Positions 10,517 to 19,527 of a stretch of 64,000 bases of DNA are shown piece by piece. The translations under genes and the position numbers were made by a program. The first letter of the stretch is position 1. Each line of letters opens with the position of its first letter. The notes below the pieces were generated by a model that made no database searches, had not been told where the DNA came from, and saw only the letters and a list, made by a program, of their open reading frames with translations. The DNA lies in contig NZ_JAAAXJ010000001.1 in assembly GCF_009910705.1 (NCBI RefSeq), forward strand, positions 558,001-622,000, read 5' to 3'. This stretch comes from Microvirga arsenatis. Its GTDB lineage: Bacteria > Pseudomonadota > Alphaproteobacteria > Rhizobiales > Beijerinckiaceae.

Positions 10517-11083
10517 TTACGCCTCCTCGTCGCCGCCGGCTTCCGCCAGGGCGGCGCCGACCTCGAGACCGAGATCGTCGAGGTTGGTCTCCTCGCGGGT
10601 CGTGACTTGCTCGCCGCGGGCCTGGCGCTCGGCTTCCTCGGGGCTGCGGGCGACGTTGATGGTCACCTGAACCTCGACCTCCGGATGGAGGACGACCGGC
10701 ACGGTGTGCAGGCCGATGGTCTTGATCGGCTGGTTGATGGCGATCTGGTTGCGATCGACCGTGAAGCCGTTCTGGCCCATGATTTCGGCGAGGTCGCGGG
10801 TCGAGACCGAGCCGTAGAGCACGCCGGTCTCGCCGGACTGGCGCAGGATGACGAAGCTCTGGCCGTTCAGCTTCTCGGCCACGGTCTCGGCTTCCTTGCG
10901 GCGCTCGAGGTTGCGGGCCTCGAGCTGGGCGCGCTGCGCCTCGAAGTGCTTCTTGTTGGCCTCCGTGGCGCGCAGGGCCTTGCCGCGCGGCAGGAGGAAG
11001 TTGCGGGCATAGCCGGAACGGACCTTCACGGTCTCGCCCATCTGGCCGAGCTTTGCGACGCGCTCGAGAAGGATCACTTCCAT
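10517..11083 (-). CDS. rplI: 50S ribosomal protein L9
   Basis: A 188-residue L9 that binds 23S rRNA near the L1 stalk. It opens with the signature [16 protein letters not shown] and [13 protein letters not shown]; the long helix follows at about residues 40-80, and the C-terminal domain ends in an acidic tail. The ATG at 11083 has a strong AAAGGAG site 6 bases upstream. It is last in the rpsF-rpsR-DUF2232-rplI operon, 23 bases after the DUF2232 stop. It is somewhat longer than the 150-residue enterobacterial form, because of a C-terminal extension typical of alphaproteobacteria. Confidence 0.97.
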   Translation of the reverse strand: MEVILLERVAKLGQMGETVKVRSGYARNFLLPRGKALRATEANKKHFEAQRAQLEARNLERRKEAETVAEKLNGQSFVILRQSGETGVLYGSVSTRDLAEIMGQNGFTVDRNQIAINQPIKTIGLHTVPVVLHPEVEVQVTINVARSPEEAERQARGEQVTTREETNLDDLGLEVGAALAEAGGDEEA

Positions 11084-11106
11084 GGTTGTCTCCTTTAGGT
11101 TCGTGA

Positions 11107-12069
11107 TCAGGTGGAAAGGGTTGGCGGCGGGTTCGGCCGCGTGCCGAAGCGGCGACGCAGCCCGAAGGCGGAATCGGCAATGCCGAAGAGGGCGAGGGCG
11201 ACCATCAGGATGCCCTGCGTGACGAAGATGAGCACATAGAGGGCAGAGAGCAGGAACGAGCGCCCCGACTTGCCCCGGGTGCGGTCGTGGATGGCGGCAA
11301 GCCCCTGCAGGGAGAAGGCCATCAGGAATGCACCCGAAAGGGCCATGCCGAGGGCCCCGGGGAAGCCGTCGAAGGCGGCCAGCACCAGCGCACCCGCGAG
11401 GATCAGCGCGGCGGAGCGGGGCATCACCAGCTCCGGCACCGGAGGCCAGGGGCGCGGCAGGCGCTTCGAGGCCTGGACGATCCGGGCGGCGGCCCAGAGG
11501 TAGAGCGCCAGCACCGTGGTGAAGCCCTGCGCCGAGAGGAAGGGCGTCAGCCGGGCGAAGATGCCCACCAGCTGCTCGCGGGTCTCGGCATCGAGAGCCC
11601 CGGGGCCGGTGGTCGTGAACTGCGCGTTCACGAAGGCCTCCGACACCTCGCGGGCGTTCTGGTTGAAGGCGGCATAGTCGCCGCCGGTGGAGATCAGCCC
11701 GGCCGCGATGATCGTCAGCGCGGCCGTTCCCGCCGACCAGGCGAGGAGGCGCCCGACCGGGTACCACTCCATGGTGCCGTCCGCGCCGGGGCGCCCGAGC
11801 AGGGCGAGATAGGCGAGCCACCAGGCGGGCAGGGCCGTGATGACGGCGAAGCCGAGGCCGCTCAGGGGCGAGAGGAACAGCGCGATCGCAAGGCCGCCGA
11901 CGAGGGCCGCCACGAGGCCGGAGCGGTGGTCCCAGCCGAGGGACACGATCAGGACGGGGATGGGCGCGAGCAGATACAGCATGGCGGCAAGCGGCGTCGC
12001 CTTCACGATCACCGCGGTCAGAAGGGCCGATACGAGGCCCGCGCCTATGCCTGTCGCAACAAAATTCAT
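11107..12069 (-). CDS. DUF2232 polytopic membrane protein
   Basis: A 320-residue protein with about eight hydrophobic segments, beginning [20 protein letters not shown]. Its position between rpsR and rplI, and its topology, identify the DUF2232 family of alphaproteobacteria; in firmicutes related YybS-like proteins also sit next to rplI. Function unknown; the fixed location with ribosomal protein genes suggests coupling to growth, but no biochemical role can be read from the sequence. The gap from rpsR is 263 bases and is filled by a large palindromic repeat, unlike the tight spacing elsewhere in the operon. Confidence 0.82.
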   Translation of the reverse strand: MNFVATGIGAGLVSALLTAVIVKATPLAAMLYLLAPIPVLIVSLGWDHRSGLVAALVGGLAIALFLSPLSGLGFAVITALPAWWLAYLALLGRPGADGTMEWYPVGRLLAWSAGTAALTIIAAGLISTGGDYAAFNQNAREVSEAFVNAQFTTTGPGALDAETREQLVGIFARLTPFLSAQGFTTVLALYLWAAARIVQASKRLPRPWPPVPELVMPRSAALILAGALVLAAFDGFPGALGMALSGAFLMAFSLQGLAAIHDRTRGKSGRSFLLSALYVLIFVTQGILMVALALFGIADSAFGLRRRFGTRPNPPPTLST

Positions 12070-12169
12070 CGTCTCGCTGTCCCGCTGCTCATCGGCAGGG
12101 TTAGGGGCTCCCGCCCCAGCTGACCCGGCGGGGTTTCACCGCTGGGCGATCTGTATTTGAAACTCTGGA

Positions 12170-12282
12170 CCTCATCCTGAGGAGGTCGCTTAAGCGACCG
12201 TCTCGAAGGAGGCTTCAGAGAGCACTGGAACCGCCATCCTGACCCTTCGAGACGCCGCCCTTGGCGGCTCCTCAGGATGAGG
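12170..12282. repeat. Interspersed palindrome, family A copy 1
   Basis: A 113-base element bounded by perfect 15-base inverted repeats CCTCATCCTGAGGAG (12170-12184) and CTCCTCAGGATGAGG (12268-12282). Nested inside are a hairpin GTCGCTTAAGCGAC (12185-12198), a second inverted pair GTCTCGAAGG/CCTTCGAGAC and a hairpin GCCGCC/GGCGGC. The RNA would fold into a branched cruciform. It sits inside the ribosomal operon between rpsR and DUF2232. Confidence 0.92.
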
Positions 12283-12332
12283 ATGGCTATCCGAGAGGCT
12301 GCCCGATCCGAAGAACGGGCAGCCCGGATGTC

Positions 12333-12593
12333 TTAGCGGATCACGTAGGGCAGGAGGCCCAGGAAGCGGGCGCGCTTGATCGCCTGGGCGAGCTCGCGCT
12401 GCTTCTTGGCCGACACGGCCGTGATGCGGGACGGAACGATCTTGCCGCGCTCGGAGATGTAGCGGGACAGGAGCTTCGTGTCCTTGTAGTCGATCTTCGG
12501 CGCGTTGGGACCTGAGAACGGGCAGGTCTTGCGACGGCGGAAGAACGGACGACGGCCGCCGCCAGCGGCGCCACCGGTTGCACCAAATGCCAT
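12333..12593 (-). CDS. rpsR: 30S ribosomal protein S18
   Basis: An 86-residue S18 with the family core [20 protein letters not shown] and the C-terminal [10 protein letters not shown]. It binds S6 on the small-subunit platform. Glycine- and arginine-rich N-terminus (residues 1-22). It starts 2 bases after the rpsF stop codon. Three of the positions used for zinc binding in some S18 proteins are absent (only one Cys is present), so it is a Cys-minus type. Confidence 0.97.
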   Translation of the reverse strand: MAFGATGGAAGGGRRPFFRRRKTCPFSGPNAPKIDYKDTKLLSRYISERGKIVPSRITAVSAKKQRELAQAIKRARFLGLLPYVIR

Positions 12594-12595
12594 GA

Positions 12596-12994
12596 TTAAG
12601 CCTCCTCGCCTTCAGTGCCGTCGAAGCCGCCGTCGCGCTCGCGGCGCTCGCGGTCCTTGCGCTCGTCACGGTCGCGCTTCTGCATCATCACGGACGGCTC
12701 GGTCTCGAGCTCTTCCACCTTGATGGTCATGAAGCGAAGGATGTCTTCGTTGATGCGCATCTGACGCTCCATCTCGGCCACCGCGGCAGCGGGGGCGTTG
12801 AGGTTGAACAGCGTGAAATGCGCCTTGCGGTTCTTCTTGATGCGGTAGGCGAGGGACTTCACGCCCCACATCTCGGTCTTCTCGACGCTGCCGCCATTCT
12901 GCTCGATGACGCCCTTGTACTGGTCGACCATAGCCTCGACCTGCTGCGGGGTGACATCCTGGCGAGCCATGAAGATATGCTCGTAGAGAGGCAT
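12596..12994 (-). CDS. rpsF: 30S ribosomal protein S6
   Basis: A 132-residue S6, the S18 partner on the 30S platform. It opens [20 protein letters not shown] and carries the conserved [17 protein letters not shown]; the last 25 residues are a charged Arg/Asp/Glu tail, which is common in S6. First gene of the operon. A promoter-like sequence at 13208-13236 would give a leader of about 200 bases, long enough for autoregulation. Confidence 0.97.
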   Translation of the reverse strand: MPLYEHIFMARQDVTPQQVEAMVDQYKGVIEQNGGSVEKTEMWGVKSLAYRIKKNRKAHFTLFNLNAPAAAVAEMERQMRINEDILRFMTIKVEELETEPSVMMQKRDRDERKDRERRERDGGFDGTEGEEA

Positions 12995-13207
12995 AGTGGG
13001 CCTTTCTCAGGGTTTGAGGATCAAGCCTTGCACTGTTTTGACGAGTGTTTCGGCCGTTTCGCGCGTCCGATCGGCGCCAAGCCCTTCGAGCCTGCAAGGC
13101 CCGAGCGGTTGTCGAAGGCGGAGACACGGGACGACGGGGCCGAAACCCCTGTATGGCCAAGCCATACCGTCCGTTCAGCCCCCGGCCGGAGCGAACGCGA
13201 AGCGGGG

Positions 13208-13236
13208 GCTATAGTGGATTTGGGCCGGGAAGGCAA
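13208..13236 (-). promoter_or_regulatory. Candidate sigma-70-type promoter for rpsF operon
   Basis: On the minus strand TTGCCT (13236-13231), a 17-base spacer and TATAGC (13213-13208) form a good housekeeping promoter. Transcription would start near 13200, about 205 bases before the rpsF ATG. This is a consensus match only. Confidence 0.5.
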
Positions 13237-13262
13237 GGCACGTCTTGTCACCCGCTCCCTTC

Positions 13263-13350
13263 GTCATCACCGGCCTTGTGCCGGTGATCCCGATCGGTAA
13301 GGCATGACGCTTCTCCTGATCGGGATGGCCGGGACAAGCCCGGCCATGAC
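13263..13350. repeat. Interspersed palindrome, family B copy 2
   Basis: Hairpin ATCACCGGC/GCCGGTGAT (13266-13288) and hairpin ATGGCCGGG/CCCGGCCAT (13325-13347), separated by a linker containing CTTCTCC, as in the copy at 10385. Nearly identical to copy 1 in the stem sequences, and located just upstream of the rpsF promoter. Confidence 0.8.
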
Positions 13351-13406
13351 AAGGCAGTGCTACTTCCGGCCGCGAGCCATCAAGGCAGGCTGATAAAGGA
13401 CTTCGT

Positions 13407-13634
13407 CTAACGTCTCCTTCGAGGAGCGCACTTGCCGTTGGCGAGCCGATAGCCTGCTCCTCCGCGACAACCGCAGCCGCGGCAGGCCTCTTGGATAAGG
13501 CTCTGGGTCCGCGAGGTCTGCTTGTCGCTGGATACCATCCCACGTCCAGAGAAATCTGGTTCGATCTGCTTCGCCTCGAGCGGACTGAACGAAACAAATG
13601 TAAGGCTTGCCGCCACCATTATTATGAAACGCAT
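13407..13634 (-). CDS. Small secreted Cys/Gly/Arg-rich protein, unknown function
   Basis: A 75-residue protein with a predicted signal peptide (MRFIIMVAASLTFVSFS, cleavage near residue 21). The mature part is polar and ends with CRGCGCRGGAGYRLANGKCA followed by a run of arginines. That compact Cys-Gly-Arg motif recurs, as I recall, in small exported proteins of Methylobacterium and Bradyrhizobium, without known function. The ATG at 13634 is preceded by GGGGGG with 3-5 bases spacing; a longer frame from 13691 is possible but less likely. It is divergent from pdxJ, with 116 bases between them. Confidence 0.6.
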   Translation of the reverse strand: MRFIIMVAASLTFVSFSPLEAKQIEPDFSGRGMVSSDKQTSRTQSLIQEACRGCGCRGGAGYRLANGKCAPRRRR

Positions 13635-13750
13635 GATCCCCCCGCTGTTGTAGGTCTCTGCACCTACAGGTGGCATTAAGATACAATGCAACCTATGCAG
13701 TCAAGGTTTGAAGCTTTGGAATCAAATATGGGTGCGCTACAAACACCCTT

Positions 13751-14509
13751 ATGAATGCTCGTCCCCTGCGCCTCGGCGTGAACATCGACCACGTCGCCAC
13801 CGTCCGGAATGCCCGCGGCGGCATCCACCCCGACCCGATCCGGGCCGCCCACCTGGCTGTGCTGGCCGGCGCCGACGGGATCACGGCGCACCTGCGCGAG
13901 GACCGGCGGCATATCCGGGACCAGGACATGGAGCGGCTCAAACGCCAGCTCTTCGTGCCGCTGAACTTCGAGATGGCGGCCACCTCCGAGATGATCGGCA
14001 TCGCTACCCGCCTGCACCCCCATGCGGCCTGCCTCGTGCCGGAGAAGCGCGAGGAGCGCACCACGGAAGGGGGCCTCGACATCATCGGCGCCCATGCCCA
14101 TCTGCGGCCTGCGATCCAGGAGCTGAAAGGCGAGGGCATCCGGGTGTCCCTGTTCGTCGAACCGGAGATCGAGGTCATGAATGCGGCCTGCGAGCTGGGA
14201 GCGCCGGTCGTCGAACTCCATACCGGCACCTATTGCGAGGCCGTCGCCGAGGGCGACGAGGAACGGATCGCCCACGAGCTGGAGCGCCTGCGCCGGGCCG
14301 CGGCGCACGGGGCGAAGATCGGGCTCGAGATCCATGCCGGCCACGGGCTCGATCTCGCCTCGGTGCGGCCGGTGGCGGCCATTCCCGAGATTGTCGAGCT
14401 CAATATCGGCCACTTCCTCATCGGCGAGGCCATCTTCCTCGGCCTGGACGAGGCGGTGCGGGCCATGCGCGCCGCCATGGACGAGGGCCGGGCACAGGTG
14501 CCGGCATGA
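13751..14509 (+). CDS. pdxJ: Pyridoxine 5'-phosphate synthase
   Basis: A 252-residue TIM-barrel enzyme that condenses 1-deoxyxylulose 5-phosphate with 3-amino-2-oxopropyl phosphate to make pyridoxine 5'-phosphate (DXP-dependent vitamin B6 pathway). Signature [17 protein letters not shown] lies at residues 8-24 and the C-terminal phosphate-binding [12 protein letters not shown] near residue 220. Its stop overlaps the acpS start by four bases (ATGA), so the two are translationally coupled; this pair is conserved across proteobacteria. Confidence 0.97.
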   Translation: MNARPLRLGVNIDHVATVRNARGGIHPDPIRAAHLAVLAGADGITAHLREDRRHIRDQDMERLKRQLFVPLNFEMAATSEMIGIATRLHPHAACLVPEKREERTTEGGLDIIGAHAHLRPAIQELKGEGIRVSLFVEPEIEVMNAACELGAPVVELHTGTYCEAVAEGDEERIAHELERLRRAAAHGAKIGLEIHAGHGLDLASVRPVAAIPEIVELNIGHFLIGEAIFLGLDEAVRAMRAAMDEGRAQVPA

Positions 14510-14904
14510 TTCTGGGCATCGGATCCGATCTCTGCGACATCCGGCGGATCGAGCGGTCCATCGAGCGCTTCGGCGACCGCTTCACCCACCGCATCTACAC
14601 GCAGGGCGAGCGGGCGCGGAGCGACCGCCGCGCTGCCCGAGCCCCGTCCTATGCCCGCCGCTTCGCCGCCAAGGAGGCCTGCGCCAAGGCCCTGGGCACC
14701 GGCCTGAGCCAGGGGGTGTTCTGGCGCGACATGGAGGTGGTCAATCTTCCGAGCGGCCGCCCCACCATGCGCCTGACGGGCGGTGCGCTGGCTCGGCTCG
14801 AGGCCATGACGCCGCCGGGGCACAGGGCCATCGTCCATGTCTCGCTGACGGACGATCCGCCCATGGCTCAAGCCTTCGTGATCATCGAGGCGGTTCCCGC
14901 GTGA
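14506..14904 (+). CDS. acpS: Holo-[acyl-carrier-protein] synthase
   Basis: A 132-residue phosphopantetheinyl transferase that activates acyl carrier protein using CoA. The two metal-binding signatures are present: Asp8 in GIGSDLCDI and Glu57 in [13 protein letters not shown]. The start ATG overlaps the pdxJ stop. Standard length. Followed after 176 bases by lepB, as in many Rhizobiales. Confidence 0.96.
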   Translation: MILGIGSDLCDIRRIERSIERFGDRFTHRIYTQGERARSDRRAARAPSYARRFAAKEACAKALGTGLSQGVFWRDMEVVNLPSGRPTMRLTGGALARLEAMTPPGHRAIVHVSLTDDPPMAQAFVIIEAVPA

Positions 14905-15080
14905 GGCGGGGGCCTGCGTTGCGGCAGGCCGCGCCTTAGGTTAGAGCATGGCCCGACGAAGCGGCTGGCGCCGCGTCGGAAGCGGTTTGCACTCGGGGCT
15001 GAGTGCAAATCCCTCCCGACGGCCGCAAGCGAGAAGGACGGCATCCGCCGTCCCGTTCCAATGAGCATAGGCTGAGTGAC

Positions 15081-15857
15081 GTGAGCGACAAAACCGGCAA
15101 GTACGTGGGTAGCAGCGTGAAGAATGAGGAAGGCGGCCTCTGGGAGACGATCAAGGTCATCATCCAGGCCCTGCTGATCGCGGTCGTCGTCCGTACCGTG
15201 CTCTTCCAGCCCTTCAACATCCCCTCGGGCTCCCTGATCCCGACCCTGCTGATCGGCGACTACCTGTTCGTCTCCAAGTATTCCTACGGCTATTCGAAGC
15301 ACTCGATCCCGTTCAGCCCCGGCATCTTCTCGGGCCGCATCTTCGGCTCCGAGCCGAAGCGGGGCGAGATCGCCGTGTTCAAGCTGCCGAAGGACAACTC
15401 GACCGACTACATCAAGCGCGTGATCGGCCTGCCCGGCGATCGGATCCAGGTGATCGGCGGCGTGCTCCACATCAATGGTCAGCCGGTGCAGCGCGAGCGG
15501 GTCGAGGACTACAAGACCACGGACCTCTACGGCCGCACCGTGAGCGTGCCCCAGTTCAAGGAGACGCTGCCCGGCGGCGTGTCCTACAACGTCATCGAGC
15601 GCGATGCGGATCGCGGCTATTGGGACAACACCAACGTCTACACGGTCCAGCCCGGCCATTACTTCATGATGGGCGACAACCGGGACAACTCCACCGACTC
15701 GCGCGACGAGGCGAGCGTCGGACAGGTGCCGTTCGAGAACCTCGTCGGCCGCGCCGAGATCATCTTCTTCTCGATCGACGAGAGCGCATCCCTGTGGCGC
15801 CCGTGGGAGTGGCCGCAGAAGATCCGCTGGAACCGTCTGTTCGAGGGAATCCGCTGA
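15081..15857 (+). CDS. lepB: Signal peptidase I
   Basis: Membrane-anchored serine protease that removes signal peptides on the periplasmic face. I use the GTG at 15081 (258 residues; then SDKTGKYVG), which fits family length; an in-frame GTG at 15003 would add 26 unlikely residues. One membrane segment spans about residues 24-42. Catalytic Ser51 lies in IPSGSLIPT and catalytic Lys112 in DYIKRVIGLPGD; box E is GDNRDNSTDSR. The residue after the catalytic Ser is Leu rather than the usual Met. It is 3 bases upstream of rnc, so co-transcribed with rnc and era. Confidence 0.95.
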   Translation: MSDKTGKYVGSSVKNEEGGLWETIKVIIQALLIAVVVRTVLFQPFNIPSGSLIPTLLIGDYLFVSKYSYGYSKHSIPFSPGIFSGRIFGSEPKRGEIAVFKLPKDNSTDYIKRVIGLPGDRIQVIGGVLHINGQPVQRERVEDYKTTDLYGRTVSVPQFKETLPGGVSYNVIERDADRGYWDNTNVYTVQPGHYFMMGDNRDNSTDSRDEASVGQVPFENLVGRAEIIFFSIDESASLWRPWEWPQKIRWNRLFEGIR

Positions 15858-15860
15858 CCC

Positions 15861-16571
15861 GTGGCCCGTCGCAAGCCTAACCTCGACGATCTTCTCAACA
15901 AGATCGGCTACTGCTTTGAAAATCCTGCCCTCCTGGACGAGGCGCTGACCCATGTGAGCGCGCCGCAGGCGTCCGGCCAGAGCTACCAGCGCCTGGAGTT
16001 CCTCGGCGATCGCGTGCTCGGGCTCGCCATCGCGGAGCTGCTCTTCCGGACCTTCCCCGGCGCGCCGGAGGGCGAGCTCTCGCGCCGCCTGGCGGAACTC
16101 GTGCGGCGCGAAAGCTGCGCCGAGGTCGCCATCGCCTGGGACGTGGGGCCCTATCTCAAGCTCGGCGCCGGCGAGGCGCATTCGGGCGAGCGGCGCAACC
16201 AGACCATTCTGGCGGACGTGTGCGAGGCGATCATCGGCGCCGTCTTCCTGGACGGCGGCTACGAGGCGGCGCGCGATCTCGTCTGGCGCGCGTTCCAGGG
16301 CCTGCTGGAGGCGCCCCGGCGCCCGCTCCGCGACCCGAAGAGCGCCCTGCAGGAATGGGCGCAAGGACGGGGCCTGCCGCCGCCGACCTACGGGGTCGTC
16401 GAGCAGACGGGGCCGGACCACGCTCCGAAGTTCCGGGTCGTGGTGAGGGTCGAAGGCACCGGCGACGAGTTCGGGGTCGGAGCATCGAAGCGCATCGCGG
16501 AACAGGCAGCCGCGCGCAGCCTTCTCTTGAGGGAGGGTGTCTGGACGGAGGATGAGCATGGAACAGCCTGA
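15861..16571 (+). CDS. rnc: Ribonuclease III
   Basis: A 236-residue double-strand-specific endoribonuclease for rRNA and mRNA processing. The catalytic signature YQRLEFLGDRVLGL contains Glu46 and Asp50; the second acidic pair is in ADVCEAIIGAVFLDGG. A double-stranded RNA-binding domain occupies about residues 163-232. GTG start 3 bases after the lepB stop. Its 3' end overlaps the era start by 14 bases. Confidence 0.97.
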   Translation: MARRKPNLDDLLNKIGYCFENPALLDEALTHVSAPQASGQSYQRLEFLGDRVLGLAIAELLFRTFPGAPEGELSRRLAELVRRESCAEVAIAWDVGPYLKLGAGEAHSGERRNQTILADVCEAIIGAVFLDGGYEAARDLVWRAFQGLLEAPRRPLRDPKSALQEWAQGRGLPPPTYGVVEQTGPDHAPKFRVVVRVEGTGDEFGVGASKRIAEQAAARSLLLREGVWTEDEHGTA

Positions 16572-17472
16572 GAAACACCAAACGAAGGCCGGGTTCGTCG
16601 CTCTGATCGGCGCGCCCAATGCGGGCAAGTCCACGCTCCTGAATGCGCTCGTCGGCTCCAAGGTCTCCATCGTCTCGCGCAAGGTGCAGACGACCCGGGC
16701 CCTGGTGCGCGGCATCGCCGTGGAGGGCGAGGCGCAGATCGTGTTCGTGGACACCCCCGGCATCTTCAAGCCCAAGCGCCGGCTCGACCGCGCCATGGTC
16801 ACCTCGGCCTGGGGCGGTGCGGGCGATGCGGACGTGGTGGCGCTCCTGCTCGACGTGCGCCGGGGCGTCGACGAGGAGGCCGAGGCGATCCTCGCCAAGC
16901 TGCCGGAGCTGAAGCAGCCGAAGGTGCTGATCCTGAACAAGATCGACCTGATCGAGCGCTCGCGGCTTCTGGAGCTTGCCGCGAGGCTCAACGAGAAGGT
17001 GCCCTTCGCACATACCTTCATGATCTCGGCGCTGAACGGCGACGGGATCGAGACCCTGAGGCGCCAGCTGGCCGGGATGATGCCGGAGGGCCCCTGGCTC
17101 TATCCGGAGGATCAGATCTCAGACGCGCCGCTGCGCATGCTCGCGGCGGAGATCACCCGCGAGAAGATCTACGAGCGCCTGCACGAGGAGCTGCCCTACC
17201 AGTCCACCGTCGAGACGGACCAGTGGCAGGTGCGCCCCGACGGCTCGGTGCGCATCGAGCAGACCGTGTTCGTGGAGCGCGACAGCCAGCGCAAGATCGT
17301 GCTCGGCAAAGGCGGTCAGACCATCAAGGCCATCGGTCAACTGGCCCGCAAGGAAATCGCCGAGATCGCCGAGGCTCCCGTCCACCTCTTCATCTTCGTG
17401 AAGGTGCGCGAGAACTGGAGCGACGATCCGGAGCGCTACCGCGAGATGGGGCTGGAGTTCCCCAAAGGCTAG
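16558..17472 (+). CDS. era: GTPase Era
   Basis: A 304-residue GTPase that binds 16S rRNA and assists 30S maturation. G1 is GAPNAGKST (residues 18-26), G3 is DTPG, G4 is NKID, and the C-terminal KH domain contains [13 protein letters not shown] start at the ATG at 16558 because GGAGG lies 6 bases upstream; the ATG at 16552 abuts that site. Its stop codon and the stop of the convergent chemoreceptor gene share the tetranucleotide CTAG. Confidence 0.97.
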   Translation: MEQPEKHQTKAGFVALIGAPNAGKSTLLNALVGSKVSIVSRKVQTTRALVRGIAVEGEAQIVFVDTPGIFKPKRRLDRAMVTSAWGGAGDADVVALLLDVRRGVDEEAEAILAKLPELKQPKVLILNKIDLIERSRLLELAARLNEKVPFAHTFMISALNGDGIETLRRQLAGMMPEGPWLYPEDQISDAPLRMLAAEITREKIYERLHEELPYQSTVETDQWQVRPDGSVRIEQTVFVERDSQRKIVLGKGGQTIKAIGQLARKEIAEIAEAPVHLFIFVKVRENWSDDPERYREMGLEFPKG

Positions 17473-19217
17473 GCGCGATACGCCGTTCTCAGGCCGCCCC
17501 AGTGGCGGCCGAGAACGCGGATGGGCGCATCCACCTCCTGCATCATCACGACCTTGCCGCCGCCCATGTCGCGGGCATAGGCCTGCACGGTGAACGGCCG
17601 CGTGGAGCGGGCGGCCGTGATGCCGGCCCGGTCGTCGAAGATCCGCTTGTTGCGGGAATTGGCGGCGTTCCAGACCGGGTCGCCCGGCCGCTGGGGCTGC
17701 GAGTAGACGCGGTTGTGGACCGGGATGTAGCCGTTCCGGTCGATCGCAAGGCAGAAGGCCATTGCGGAATCGGACGCCAGGACCTTTTCCAGGATGGGCG
17801 GCAGGAGCCGCTCGAACACCGGCAGGTAGCTGGTGGCATACTGAACCGGATCGGTGCCGGGGAGGAGGCGGTAGTCCGTATCGAACACCGACTCCCGCGG
17901 CAGGCGCCCGTCCGCGACCGCCTGCTCGATCAGGAACTCCACCTGGCGGGCGGTCTCCTGGGCGAGAAGGATCCGCGGCCTGTAGGTGGTCTCGACGTCG
18001 GCGATGAAGCCGTCGATGCGGGCCTGAGCCTCTCCGGTGAGCCCGTCGAAGGCACAGTGGAGGCCCATGGCGCTCATCCCGACGATGCGCGCGCCGAAGC
18101 GGCCGACGCCCTGGATGTCGATCTCGCCCCGCAGCCCCGGCACCAGGTGCATGTTCGGGATCGATGCGAGAAGGACGCCGCCGGCGCTCACGTCGATCAG
18201 CCGCGAGGGAGCGCTGCGCTCGGAGATCCAGAACGTCGCCGGACGGTCGACGGGCAGCCGGTCCGCCCGGCGCCTGTCGCCGATCTCGCTCTGGCGCATC
18301 ACGGTGACGAAGCGCTGGCCGAGGGCCTTCGCCAGCCCGTCGGCGGTCTTCGTCGCCCGGTCGGCCTGGTGCGCTCGCTCGCTCGCGTTGCGCGACACGG
18401 CATCGACCTCGCCGGCCCGCGCGCTCACGCCGCCGACGCTCGATGAGGTGACCTCCGCCAGGCGCGATGCCTCGCCGATGGCCGTGTTCTGCTCCTTGAC
18501 GGCATGGCGCACCGTGTCGAAGACGGGACGCACGCCCTCCACCGCCTCGACCACCTCGGTCACGGCGCCGGTGGAGGCCTGAGCGGTCTCGCGCAGGTGA
18601 TCGATCCGCTGGCGGATATCGTCGGCGGCCTTGGCCGTCTGCGTGGAGAGCGTCTTGACCTCGCCGGCCACCACCGCGAAGCCCTTGCCGGCCTCGCCGG
18701 CGCGGGCAGCTTCGATGGTGGCGTTGAGCGCGAGCAGGTTCGTCTGCCGCGCCACGGCGGAGATCGTGTCGACGATTCCGACGATCTCCGAGGTGGCGGC
18801 CGAGAGCTGCATGATCAGCGCGCTGGCTTTCTGGGCCGCCTGGACGGCGCTCTCGATCCGGCTTCCGGCGTGATCCATCGCACGGGCGATCTCGCCGGAG
18901 GTAACGGCCAGCTCCTCCGTAGAGGATGCGAGGGAGAGGGTTTCCTCGGAAGCGGTCCGCCCCGCCGTGGCGAGTTCCGCCGCGTGGGACCTGATGTCGG
19001 CCAGATCCTTCTCGACGGCGGCTACGTCGGCTGCGGCAACGGCGATGGCCTGCGTGACGCCCTGGATCGCCTTGAGAATGTCGGCCTCGAGGGAATCGAC
19101 CACCTCGGTCTCGAGGCGGGGCTCGCGGCCGATGTGGACAGGTGTTTCCTCCGCAGGGAGCTGAGCCTCGCCGTCCGGCAGAACTGCTTGAGGAGAGCGC
19201 CGCAGGATACTGAACAT
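17469..19217 (-). CDS. Soluble methyl-accepting chemotaxis-type protein with PilZ domain
   Basis: A 582-residue protein with no membrane segment. Residues about 40-300 are coiled-coil signalling helices with the hairpin tip [20 protein letters not shown] around 156-176, which binds CheA/CheW in chemoreceptors. A PilZ-like domain follows at about 314-395, with RRRADR (315-320) and DVSAGG (342-347), the two cyclic-di-GMP contact motifs (RxxxR, DxSxxG). Residues 400-582 form a further domain ending HWGGLRTAY, which resembles the C-terminal sensor region of other alphaproteobacterial cytoplasmic receptors. It probably links c-di-GMP to chemotaxis or a chemosensory-like pathway; this is inference. 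Monocistronic, convergent with era, divergent from the cyclase gene. No che genes are nearby. Confidence 0.85.
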   Translation of the reverse strand: MFSILRRSPQAVLPDGEAQLPAEETPVHIGREPRLETEVVDSLEADILKAIQGVTQAIAVAAADVAAVEKDLADIRSHAAELATAGRTASEETLSLASSTEELAVTSGEIARAMDHAGSRIESAVQAAQKASALIMQLSAATSEIVGIVDTISAVARQTNLLALNATIEAARAGEAGKGFAVVAGEVKTLSTQTAKAADDIRQRIDHLRETAQASTGAVTEVVEAVEGVRPVFDTVRHAVKEQNTAIGEASRLAEVTSSSVGGVSARAGEVDAVSRNASERAHQADRATKTADGLAKALGQRFVTVMRQSEIGDRRRADRLPVDRPATFWISERSAPSRLIDVSAGGVLLASIPNMHLVPGLRGEIDIQGVGRFGARIVGMSAMGLHCAFDGLTGEAQARIDGFIADVETTYRPRILLAQETARQVEFLIEQAVADGRLPRESVFDTDYRLLPGTDPVQYATSYLPVFERLLPPILEKVLASDSAMAFCLAIDRNGYIPVHNRVYSQPQRPGDPVWNAANSRNKRIFDDRAGITAARSTRPFTVQAYARDMGGGKVVMMQEVDAPIRVLGRHWGGLRTAYRA

Positions 19218-19527
19218 CGCCGGTTCTCGTTATTTGTGTTTAACCTAGCGTCACCTTTAAAGATTAATGAAGGGCAAATGCCCGGACGCTTTCCGGCAGG
19301 ATTCCGGACGCTGACACGGAAAGTTTCTCCCATCGAGAGCAAATGAAGGCCGGTTCGGAGCCGGATGGCCCTGCAGATGCCGGATTTGCAGGATATTCGC
19401 GGCTTCCGAAGGCAACCAGAGCTGATGTGAGGCTTTATCATGCAAAGGTGATGGGAAGCCGGATTGTCTCCCGCGGTGCCTTCCTGGAGTAGCGCGTCCG
19501 TTTCAGCGTCGACGTCCTGGAGAGGCC
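19218..19527. other. Divergent promoter region, receptor and cyclase genes
   Basis: The 310 bases between two divergently transcribed signalling genes contain no convincing gene. The first 60 bases beside the receptor gene are AT-rich (TTATTTGTGTTTAACC, TTTAAAGATTAATG) and are the likely promoter zone. I see no clear operator palindrome. Confidence 0.4.

Larger units (their letters stand above)
12995..13406. other. rpsF leader and upstream intergenic region
   Basis: These 412 bases carry no convincing gene. On the minus strand 12995-13200 would be the rpsF leader; it contains a clean hairpin GTATGGC/GCCATAC (13151-13167). A promoter lies at 13208-13236 and a family B palindrome at 13263-13350. 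The remaining 50 bases follow the small secreted protein gene. Confidence 0.5.

Noticed and set aside
14868..17021. A 717-codon open frame on the minus strand
   Set aside because: It runs antisense to lepB, rnc and era; no motif and typical shadow composition.
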